From NCBI RefSeq assembly GCF_019049755.1, contig NZ_JAFMOS010000631.1, positions 1-38,611 on the forward strand: a DNA stretch of 38,611 nt, in the 5' to 3' direction. Below, one piece after another: positions 31,717-38,611 of this stretch. The notes under the pieces are model-generated. The model ran no database searches and was not told the DNA's origin. It saw only the letters and a list, made by a program, of their open reading frames with translations. The DNA comes from Rahnella perminowiae (lineage in GTDB: Bacteria > Pseudomonadota > Gammaproteobacteria > Enterobacterales > Enterobacteriaceae). Made by a program: the position numbers and the translations under genes. Each line of letters starts with the position of its first letter. Within the stretch, counting starts at the first letter, position 1.

Positions 31717-32759
31717 ACACGCCCAAATTCTGCACTGTCTTCCCTGAGCCGTCCGACTTTGATTCGCGTGGTTTTCGGCATCTCACTCAGATTGTCTTCC
31801 CTCAGCCCCAGCATCAAGTTGTATCCCGAGAACAGCCCCGGATCCCCCAGTCGGGGAACCGGCAGTAACCTCGTCGGGATCGTCAGCCACAAGCGCACAT
31901 CGTAATCACACCCCAGATAGGTGCGTAGTAACGCCATCACATCTTGTTTCAGCTGGCCGCCAGGCATCCAGCCCTTTGCTTCATCAGGATTTTTTGTTGA
32001 GAGTTCCACCCGCGAGCAGTAACCGGCAGCGGTGGTTTCATTTCCCAGAGTTGGATGCTGATCGAGCGTCATACCGTCCCGCAATGAGAGCCTGGCCCGT
32101 TTCGCCACCGGCATTTTCACTGGGTGATGTGGGAACACGTTTACCTCTGTATTGGGTGCCTGGCTGCGGATAACTGCCGCTAAGCCTTCAGCGTTGTGCG
32201 TTGGATGTAGCAGAGGCTGCAGTATTGCCAGTAATCGTGAGGATGGGATGTCCTGGCTGTGGGCGATACCGCTCAGAGCCATCAGGCTCTGTGAGACAGT
32301 ATCTGTGCCGCCAGGTTCAAACGTTGCCGGGTAGCTGTATTTTTTCCAGATGCGGTAAAACTGCGTCATCAGCCGGTGGTTGAAGATATCCAGAAACGCA
32401 GCCATGGCATCGGCCCCGTCGCGCCCCTGGTTAATATCATCGATGATGGCCGTGGGCAGTGGCGAGTCCACCCCGTACAGGCCGAAGAAGTTCGTTCTGA
32501 CGGTCGGTGGTGCATCCGGGTTATCCGGGTCAGTTTCCGTGCGCTTCAGTTCCCCCGCAGGAAAACCCAGATGCGGATTGGGGCGAAAGCGCACCGGGTC
32601 TTCTGTAATGGCGCGCCCCGTGCCCAGCGTGCCGCCGTTCAGCCCTTCAATCAGCTGGCAGAAGCGATAAAAGTTAAACCGTGCCGTGTGGTCATTGCCT
32701 TCGCCGTCCAGCCAGAATAGCGGGAGGGTTGGATTATTTTTTTTGTTTTCAGTCGTCAC
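31713..32759 (-). CDS. tssG: Type VI secretion baseplate subunit TssG
   Basis: The 348-aa baseplate wedge protein is of the TssG/VasB/ImpH family: FNFYRFCQLIEGL near 28-40, RFRPNPHLGFPAGEL near 52-66, FFGLYGVDSPLPTAIIDDI near 90-108, and FLDIFNHRLMTQFYRIWKKY near 126-145. The start is a GTG at 32759 forming a GTGA overlap with the tssF stop. It partners TssF in the (TssF)2-TssG wedge complex with TssE and TssK. tssE and tssK are not in the window. Confidence 0.94.
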   Translation of the reverse strand: MTTENKKNNPTLPLFWLDGEGNDHTARFNFYRFCQLIEGLNGGTLGTGRAITEDPVRFRPNPHLGFPAGELKRTETDPDNPDAPPTVRTNFFGLYGVDSPLPTAIIDDINQGRDGADAMAAFLDIFNHRLMTQFYRIWKKYSYPATFEPGGTDTVSQSLMALSGIAHSQDIPSSRLLAILQPLLHPTHNAEGLAAVIRSQAPNTEVNVFPHHPVKMPVAKRARLSLRDGMTLDQHPTLGNETTAAGYCSRVELSTKNPDEAKGWMPGGQLKQDVMALLRTYLGCDYDVRLWLTIPTRLLPVPRLGDPGLFSGYNLMLGLREDNLSEMPKTTRIKVGRLREDSAEFGRV

Positions 32760-34540
32760 ATCAACACCCGGTCAATGCGCCGCTGCGGCCATGTCCATTC
32801 GGTCTTAGATTGTGTCAGTAACACGGTTAACTGCGTGAAGCGGATGACGCTGGCGTACTGAGTGAAGAACTGCTCCAGCAGTTCGCAAAACAGACGCGCA
32901 TCGCCGATGCCGCTAAAGTGATGCTCATCCAGCTCCACGCGGATGTTCACGCCGTGCCAGTGATGAGACGAGTTAAAGGCCTGTTTGTAACTGACGTGCG
33001 TAATACCGGCGATACGACGACGGTTGTTGTCGTCATTACTCCAGTTAAAGAGCTGAAGTACGGCTTTCAGGTTATCGGTGCTTGCCAGCATCTGGCTTAG
33101 CGCTCTGGGGTGCAGCAGCGACAGCACGTGCCACTGATACAGCTGAGTCAGTGGTGGATAAGAGGGCATGGAAGGCGCGTGCCGGGTCTGGCAGCGCAGC
33201 GTTAGGTTGCCCGCAACGGCAGTGCCATCAAACACTGCATTATCCAGCGCCATGCGCGGATAGTTGCCGTTGGTACAAGTGAGGTTCATAAACAACGTGG
33301 CCTCTTCCTGTGCTAAATCTTGTTCACCGGATGCCCCTCCGAGCATCAGTAATGTTTCATGCAGGCCACTGACGCCGCGCCAGATACGGGTGTGATAATA
33401 CCGTTCCGGCCAGGACGCTTTACGTGCGAGCATCCCGCCTTTCTGGCGGAACTGGCGATACGGCACATACTGCCGTTTGTCGAGGGTTTCACTCGCCGCT
33501 ACCGTATCTACGCTGTAGATTTCAGTATGGTGGTCACGCAGCCGGTGCGGGCGCAGGCGATAATCCAGCACCGTAGGCTGTACTTTCAGCGGTTCCGCAT
33601 TCAGGGAAAACAGATTAATGACCGTAACGCAGTTAATGCGTAGCGCATCATCGGGTAAAGGGATATCGCGAGTCAGCGGCTGGGTGAGATGGATTTCCAG
33701 GATAACGTCACGGCATTCCTCACTGAGTGGCAGCGTATCAAGCCCGGTTAGGGTGAAGAAAGCAAACCGCGCAGGAAAGCTGAAATACTCAAGCCACGGG
33801 CGCACTTCACCACACAGCGCCGGGCTGTCACTCTGCGGCCATACAGACTTCCAGTGCTGCTGCCAGCGGTTAGCCAATGTCCCGCCAAACGGCAACGGGT
33901 CTGGGTTGCCGGTCTGAGGCAACCGCACCGTGATACGGCTGACATGGTGCGTCAGTGCCTGGTACAGCATCGACTGCAGCGGGCGGTCACCGTTGATATA
34001 CAGCGGCAACGCCTGCAGGTTTATCTGGCTCGGGTCAGCGTACTGGCTGAGTGAGAAGCGCAGACTCAACACCTGGTGCCCATCAGGATGAAACTGTGCG
34101 CTGACACCGTTAAGAGTGAGTGGGTGCAGCGTTAATTCGTCGGTAGTGCGATACGGACAGCGAAGTCCGGATTCATCCATTGGGCGGGTCAACAGCGTGG
34201 TGCCTTCCGGTAATACCGCGTCCCGTACCTGTGCCACCCTATCCGGCGTCAGTTCCACCACGCCCATTGACGGCAGGGTACGGTTCACCACCGGCAGCAG
34301 GTGGCCCAGCAAAGGTTCTGTCAGCTCGGGAATATCATCATCAATCTTGCGCCGCAGCTGCGCCATCATCAGCGAGAACCCCTGGAACAGTTGCTCCACG
34401 GACTCGTCCATTTTGTGCGACATGCTGTCCACGCCGAGGCGGCGGGCGGCGTCAGGATGCTGCTCGGCAAACTCTCTGGCGGCGGATTTCAGCCAGCGCA
34501 TTTCGCTGTCAAAATATTTCAAAAATTCATGGTCGTTCAT
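32756..34540 (-). CDS. tssF: Type VI secretion baseplate subunit TssF
   Basis: The 594-aa baseplate wedge protein is of the TssF/VasA/ImpG family. MNDHEFLKYFDSEMRWLKSAAREFAEQHPDAARRLG is the family N-terminus; EQLFQGFSLMMAQLRRKIDDDIPELTEPLLGHLLPVVNRTLPSM follows. The C-terminal region (NRRRIAGITHVSYKQAF; FSGIGDARLFCELLEQFFTQYASV) is also characteristic. The ATG at 34540 overlaps the tssJ stop (ATGA); an upstream in-frame start at 34561 adds 7 residues. It assembles with TssG. Confidence 0.95.
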   Translation of the reverse strand: MNDHEFLKYFDSEMRWLKSAAREFAEQHPDAARRLGVDSMSHKMDESVEQLFQGFSLMMAQLRRKIDDDIPELTEPLLGHLLPVVNRTLPSMGVVELTPDRVAQVRDAVLPEGTTLLTRPMDESGLRCPYRTTDELTLHPLTLNGVSAQFHPDGHQVLSLRFSLSQYADPSQINLQALPLYINGDRPLQSMLYQALTHHVSRITVRLPQTGNPDPLPFGGTLANRWQQHWKSVWPQSDSPALCGEVRPWLEYFSFPARFAFFTLTGLDTLPLSEECRDVILEIHLTQPLTRDIPLPDDALRINCVTVINLFSLNAEPLKVQPTVLDYRLRPHRLRDHHTEIYSVDTVAASETLDKRQYVPYRQFRQKGGMLARKASWPERYYHTRIWRGVSGLHETLLMLGGASGEQDLAQEEATLFMNLTCTNGNYPRMALDNAVFDGTAVAGNLTLRCQTRHAPSMPSYPPLTQLYQWHVLSLLHPRALSQMLASTDNLKAVLQLFNWSNDDNNRRRIAGITHVSYKQAFNSSHHWHGVNIRVELDEHHFSGIGDARLFCELLEQFFTQYASVIRFTQLTVLLTQSKTEWTWPQRRIDRVLM

Positions 34541-35064
34541 TCTTTCACCGGCCTTAACCACAGCGTGTTATTGCGGATTTCGATAACTCGCGGGTCATCC
34601 GGGTCGAGGTCATCGCGGCTCAATACAAGCTTCCAGTTTCCCCTTACTCGGTCGGGGAGACGAAACAGTCCAACAATTGCCACAACGTTTGCTTTCTCAT
34701 CCATGGGGATATCGAGGTTTACCGTCTGCCCCGGCGTAACGCTGAGCTGTCGCTGTGTTACCAGGCTGTCTTTCAGAATGATGTCCGGCTGCGTTAACAG
34801 GTCGGTGTATTCCACACTATCAAAGGTTTTGCGGTCATTGAGCTGCAGGATGCGCACGCGCAGCGGCATCGACTGCTGGGCATCGTCGTGGTTAATGGCC
34901 TCGCGGGCCACAAAGGAAAGATGCAGCGTTTCAACCTGCCGGTAAAAAACGGCGCTGGCGACAGATGCTGTCCCCTGCTTGGTTTTCTGATACAGACCAC
35001 AGCCGCCAAGGGTAAGGGTTGGCACCAACAGAAGTGCGCAGATAAGGCGTGATGGACGCAGCAT
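34537..35064 (-). CDS. tssJ: Type VI secretion outer-membrane lipoprotein TssJ
   Basis: The 175-aa lipoprotein has signal peptide and lipobox LGGC with Cys22. The mature part contains SMPLRVRILQLNDRKTFDSVEYTDLL, typical of TssJ/VasD, which anchors the TssJLM membrane complex in the outer membrane by binding the TssM periplasmic domain. Its ATG overlaps the tssM stop (TAATG). The partner tssL is not in the window. Confidence 0.93.
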   Translation of the reverse strand: MLRPSRLICALLLVPTLTLGGCGLYQKTKQGTASVASAVFYRQVETLHLSFVAREAINHDDAQQSMPLRVRILQLNDRKTFDSVEYTDLLTQPDIILKDSLVTQRQLSVTPGQTVNLDIPMDEKANVVAIVGLFRLPDRVRGNWKLVLSRDDLDPDDPRVIEIRNNTLWLRPVKE

Positions 35065-38000
35065 TATTTATTCCCTCCGTTCTTCGCGGCAGGCACAGGT
35101 GACGTGCCCGTGGCAAAGACCTCAGAAGGCAGAGTGAAGCCCCGTAAATCAAGCAGGGCCAGCGGGCCTTTGCCGAGTTCCGTACGCATCAGGTAGTTCA
35201 GCGCCACCCCGTCCGGGGTTATCCACGCCACGCGATATTGATTATCGCCAAGGTCAGTGACCAGCGCTTTATCCAGCAGGCGAATAAGTCCCCAGCTTCC
35301 GGGTTCATCGGCATACAGACGCCCACCTGTCTTCACGGTGCGCCAGGTTAGGGTGGTTTGCGGCTGCCAGCGGTTGTCCGGCCAGGCCAGCATCTGCCAG
35401 CTCTCTTCCTGGTTAAAGTACTGCAGCTTCTGGCGGTCAACGGTGAGGTTGGATTCCACCACATCACGGGACGGTTTTGCCATCAGCTGGAAGTGCAGCG
35501 CGACATCACCGTGGGCAAAGGCAACGTTCGAGATACGGGTCAGATGGTTGAGTGCGTCAATAAAGGCCGGGTTAAACGTCAGCCCCTGACTGTTCATGGC
35601 ATCTGGCACCCATTTGTCGCCCTCCAGACGCAGCAGGCCACCCAGCCGGGTGTTGATAAACTGCGCAATACGTCCGGTGTCCATGCGCATAAACTGCGCA
35701 AGTTCGGGCAGTGACGCATCACTCTGGCGGTCAACAAACGGATAGCGGTCGTTGAAGGCTGTCTCCCACGGGGTGACAATATCGGTTTTCCACTGGCTGT
35801 TAATGCTCTGAGAGGTCGGAGAAAGCACCTGCTCCCATGCCTGAACCATCGGTTGCACAAATACGGTCTGCCCGAAACCGCTCCACTCCTGGCCGAGGCT
35901 GGCGGCAATCAGGCTGCCATAATCGCGGGTATCGGTAAGGTCAACAGCTTTGCCCTGGAAAACGGTCAGTGCCAGCGACTGCATCATCGCCTGCGGGTCA
36001 GGCGCATTCGTGACCTGCTGCAGGCGCAGGCGTACGCGAGTGATGCGGGTCAGGAAGGTTTGCAGGCTCAGGGGATTTTGTGTCGCTGACGTGGTGTCGC
36101 TCAGCGCAAGCAGCGGGCCAAAGGTGTCATCCATCGGACCATGCGGGCCGGTGTTTTGCTCCACGACGTTGGCTTTGTCGTTATGAATGAGGCTCTTTGC
36201 GGATTTCACCAGAGAGTCGGCCAGGTCACCACCGCTCTGCCCGGCGCGTCCCTGAATATTCAGCGTGTTCATCAGCGCAATCAGCGGTGACTGGCGAACA
36301 TCGGCCAACAGCGTGAGTTGTTCAATAGACTCCGACAGGCTGGCAGCCTGACGCCACTGGAGGCTGTTGAGGAACTTCAGCCAGGCGGCACCGTAATCGG
36401 AGAAGTAGCGGGCCTTCAGTCGCGTCTTCATCGTTTCCGGAGAGAGTTCGGTATTCGCAGCATGCTGACTGTCGCTGAGTACCCAGTCAATTTCGTCGCG
36501 ACGGGCGTTTGCCAGTTTATCCAGCGCGGGCTCCACGTCTTCTTCCCATGCTTTGCGGGTAAAGACGCCGGGTAGGGTTTCACCTGTACTGAACAGACGG
36601 CTGCTGTCGGTCCCGTTGACCATTTCACCCAGTGACATATCAGCATAATCGCGGGATACCTGGTCAATCAGTTGCTGATAGCGGGTAGCCTCCGCATTGC
36701 TGGCACCAATCTGACGTAACAGCGTCGTGCGCATTTCGCTCACCAGCTGCATATCGGGGGCAACGCGCCAGTCAGGATGTGCGGGGAGGTTTTGCAGCAT
36801 AAAGGTCAGCATATCGCTGCCGTTCATCATCCAGGTGCCGTCCTGCACGCCGTCACGTAACCGCCAGTTCTTCATTACGGTACTGCTGAAAAATGCCGGG
36901 TCAGTTTTATCTGATTTTGAGAGCATCAGGTACGCTTTGAGCAGGCCGTACATGGCTTTTGACTGTGTGGCCCGCGCCGGGTCATTCGGAGCAAGATTTC
37001 GCCAGGCGTTCATTTGTTCACTCAGGTGCTGCACGGAAGCATCGCGCAATAACGGCATGGCTGCTTTCTGCCAGTACGGCCAGAGCGCGTCGAGCACATT
37101 GTCATTTCGGCTGAGGCCAAACCGCATATACCAGGGCGCGCCGTAGGTATGACGGTACTGCAGGCGTTCGATTTCTTTTTGTAGCGCACGTAAAGACATG
37201 AGCTGAGTGGCGACCGGCGAAGCGGTATCCGTGGCAGACAGCGCCAGCTGATGGTCGGCCTGCATCAGGCGCAGGTTGGCCATATATGAGAAGGCGACGC
37301 AGGCCAGCCACAGCGTAAGGATGCACGAACACACCAGTAACAACGATTTACGCCAGGACACACCCGTTGCAACGGGTCGCCGCCAGCGCTGGGCCAGTAA
37401 ATCCAGCCAGCCTTTGCCCGGTTGCCAGGCGTGACGTAATGAAGCCGAGCCCGAGGTGACTGACGGGCTAAATACCATCCCGGCCAGCGGCAGCGCCCGT
37501 GCACCTTCAACCAACTGAGACAACCTATGCGTCAGACGTGCCGTGCCACCGGTTCGCAGGTGGTGCGCAAGGTGCAGCAAAAAGGCGTGGCTGCGGTCCT
37601 GCTCTGCCTGCTGCATCCCCTGACGAATAAGCGGCTGTTCCAGTGCCGTCAGCGACTGATTTATATCCTCAGAGGTGACACCGGGTGCGGAAATGAAACC
37701 AATACCCTGTGCCGGTAAGCCGGGCTGTTCCCATTCCGGCTGATGGATTTCCCACAGCCACAGCGGAATTTCCTGCCCCAGCAGATGAAACTGTTTGTGC
37801 AACTGCCGGGAAACGGTATCGAGAGTGTCATGACTGAGTTCAGTCTGCGCATTGACCACCCAGACGATGGCATCGGCGAGGCGGCGGCGAATTTTACGCA
37901 GTGCTTTAAGCTGTGCCGGTTGCGGTTCGTCGGCAGGATTGCCGTGCCATAACAGCAACGTATTGTGACCTTCCAGCCAGTGCTGGGTCGTGAGTCCCGG

Positions 38001-38411
38001 CACCGCCTGTTCGACTTCATGTTCATTGCCGACCACCAGCAGAATGCGCACCTTGCTGCGCCAGCGCCAGCCGTACTGAAAACGCATCTGGGTGACGATA
38101 TCGCGGACAAGTTGGTTTTCAGGCGGGCGCTGTCGCTTCCCGTCAATACCACTCCCCGTCACGTCACGGGCTTTGAGGCGAATGAGGGCTTTCCACGCCA
38201 GAATGAACAGCGGGCAGAACCAGACCAGGGCCAGCCAGACCATCAGTGCCCAGAAGGCAATTTGTCGGGGAAGCGCCGCAGGCAGATTGATGCTGCTGCC
38301 TGCAAAGTAGTACAGCGCAGCGCCCAGCAAAACCAGCAGGGTAATAATGACTACATAGCCGGTAACGAGCCAGAACAGCGAATGTCGGGGTTCAGTGCGG
38401 GAGGTTTCCAC
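35064..38411 (-). CDS. tssM: Type VI secretion membrane subunit TssM (IcmF), without a Walker A motif
   Basis: The 1115-aa inner-membrane protein has transmembrane segments at about 13-36, 51-75 and 356-378, a cytoplasmic domain between the second and third, and a long periplasmic part that contacts TssJ. In the cytoplasmic domain, where many TssM proteins have a GxxGxGKT loop, it reads GNEHEVEQ (128-135), so it probably does not bind ATP there. The start is a GTG at 38411 with AGGAG about 13 bp upstream. It is first in the visible tssM-J-F-G run; the IS element lies about 75-150 bp upstream and may have separated it from other tss genes or its promoter. Confidence 0.93.
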   Translation of the reverse strand: METSRTEPRHSLFWLVTGYVVIITLLVLLGAALYYFAGSSINLPAALPRQIAFWALMVWLALVWFCPLFILAWKALIRLKARDVTGSGIDGKRQRPPENQLVRDIVTQMRFQYGWRWRSKVRILLVVGNEHEVEQAVPGLTTQHWLEGHNTLLLWHGNPADEPQPAQLKALRKIRRRLADAIVWVVNAQTELSHDTLDTVSRQLHKQFHLLGQEIPLWLWEIHQPEWEQPGLPAQGIGFISAPGVTSEDINQSLTALEQPLIRQGMQQAEQDRSHAFLLHLAHHLRTGGTARLTHRLSQLVEGARALPLAGMVFSPSVTSGSASLRHAWQPGKGWLDLLAQRWRRPVATGVSWRKSLLLVCSCILTLWLACVAFSYMANLRLMQADHQLALSATDTASPVATQLMSLRALQKEIERLQYRHTYGAPWYMRFGLSRNDNVLDALWPYWQKAAMPLLRDASVQHLSEQMNAWRNLAPNDPARATQSKAMYGLLKAYLMLSKSDKTDPAFFSSTVMKNWRLRDGVQDGTWMMNGSDMLTFMLQNLPAHPDWRVAPDMQLVSEMRTTLLRQIGASNAEATRYQQLIDQVSRDYADMSLGEMVNGTDSSRLFSTGETLPGVFTRKAWEEDVEPALDKLANARRDEIDWVLSDSQHAANTELSPETMKTRLKARYFSDYGAAWLKFLNSLQWRQAASLSESIEQLTLLADVRQSPLIALMNTLNIQGRAGQSGGDLADSLVKSAKSLIHNDKANVVEQNTGPHGPMDDTFGPLLALSDTTSATQNPLSLQTFLTRITRVRLRLQQVTNAPDPQAMMQSLALTVFQGKAVDLTDTRDYGSLIAASLGQEWSGFGQTVFVQPMVQAWEQVLSPTSQSINSQWKTDIVTPWETAFNDRYPFVDRQSDASLPELAQFMRMDTGRIAQFINTRLGGLLRLEGDKWVPDAMNSQGLTFNPAFIDALNHLTRISNVAFAHGDVALHFQLMAKPSRDVVESNLTVDRQKLQYFNQEESWQMLAWPDNRWQPQTTLTWRTVKTGGRLYADEPGSWGLIRLLDKALVTDLGDNQYRVAWITPDGVALNYLMRTELGKGPLALLDLRGFTLPSEVFATGTSPVPAAKNGGNK

Positions 38412-38484
38412 GGGGGACGCAAACTCCTGTCATCAATTGGTTATCCATAAGTGAAGCGGTCCAGCCGCAAGCCTGTCCGTTACG

Positions 38485-38611
38485 TGACCCTGACCCAAAA
38501 TCCTGCTCCATTCAGAAACAGAATTCCGGCATGATAAACACTCCCCTGAACGGAGGTGGTGCCGATGAAAAAGTCACGATTCACCGAAGAGCAGATTGTT
38601 TTTGCCCTTAA
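38485..38611 (+). mobile_element. Left end of an IS3-family element, cut by the window edge
   Basis: The sequence from about 38485 (starting TGACCCTGACCC) looks like the terminal inverted repeat and leader of an IS3-family insertion sequence, because orfA of such an element begins 80 bp later. The right end and target duplication lie outside the window, so the exact left end is uncertain. Confidence 0.55.
38565..38611 (+). CDS. IS3-family transposase OrfA, first 15 codons only
   Basis: Starts MKKSRFTEEQIVFAL, the common N-terminus of IS3-group OrfA helix-turn-helix proteins. GGAGGTGGTGCCG precedes the ATG. The gene is cut by the window end. It is divergent from tssM. Confidence 0.8.
   Translation, partial: MKKSRFTEEQIVFAL

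Noticed and set aside
1-38611. CRISPR array, rRNA genes or retron-like reverse transcriptase
   Set aside because: Looked for regularly spaced repeats, rRNA-like sequence and RT motifs (YxDD) and saw none.

Overview
The window looks like chromosomal DNA of a gammaproteobacterium of the order Enterobacterales. A Yersiniaceae-type genus (Rahnella, Serratia or a relative) is my guess, not something the sequence proves. The evidence is the enterobacterial gene content: a Klebsiella-like hpx purine-nitrogen cluster, mtn methionine-salvage genes, and an island joined to a fragment of an enterobacterial-type tRNA-Asp gene.

Region 1 (56-1782, + strand) is a three-gene lipoprotein operon: CsgG/HfaB-like, DUF4810 and DUF799. 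It is followed by about 450 bp without a convincing gene. Region 2 (2268-6251) holds methionine salvage. mtnB-mtnC-mtnD run leftward and mtnE plus an omega-amidase run rightward from a shared intergenic region carrying a MetJ-box-like tandem. Then come a DUF1993 gene (6350-6856, -) and a CTP-synthase-glutaminase-like protein that lacks the catalytic Cys and His (7080-8348, +).

Region 3 (8361-24307) is a purine-ring nitrogen pathway from 5-hydroxyisourate to oxalate and ammonia. hpxFGHIJK-hpxQ-hpxT (-) encodes an ABC transporter, aminotransferase, allantoate hydrolase, OHCU decarboxylase and HIU hydrolase. It lies behind a near-perfect sigma-54 promoter with two NtrC-like sites. hpxU (RpiR repressor) is next. 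hpxWXYZ (+) finishes oxalurate/oxamate breakdown and also has a sigma-54-like promoter. hpxSAB (-; GntR regulator, allantoin racemase, allantoinase) and hpxC (+; permease) diverge from a region with three GTATAC boxes. Between hpxZ and hpxB lies a roughly 450 bp gene-free element built as a long imperfect inverted repeat. The urate-producing and urate-oxidising genes (hpxDE, hpxO) are not in this window.

Region 4 (from about 24391 to the end) is a mobile island. The 14 terminal bases of a tRNA-Asp gene (24391-24404) mark one att junction, followed by a P4-type tyrosine integrase. The intact tRNA-Asp is predicted beyond the right edge. Leftward-transcribed cargo follows. qatABCD (25944-30503) is the Qat anti-phage system: KAP ATPase, QatB, a QueC-like enzyme and a TatD-like nuclease. 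Upstream of it are two unrecognised genes, a 305-aa zinc-finger protein and a 61-aa ORF. Then comes part of a type VI secretion locus in the order tssM-tssJ-tssF-tssG. An IS3-family element begins directly upstream of tssM at the right edge. Neighbouring genes in the tss run and in the qat run overlap by 1 to 4 bases, so translational coupling is likely. The most interesting parts are the Qat/T6SS juxtaposition with its two unknown linker genes, and the foldback element.
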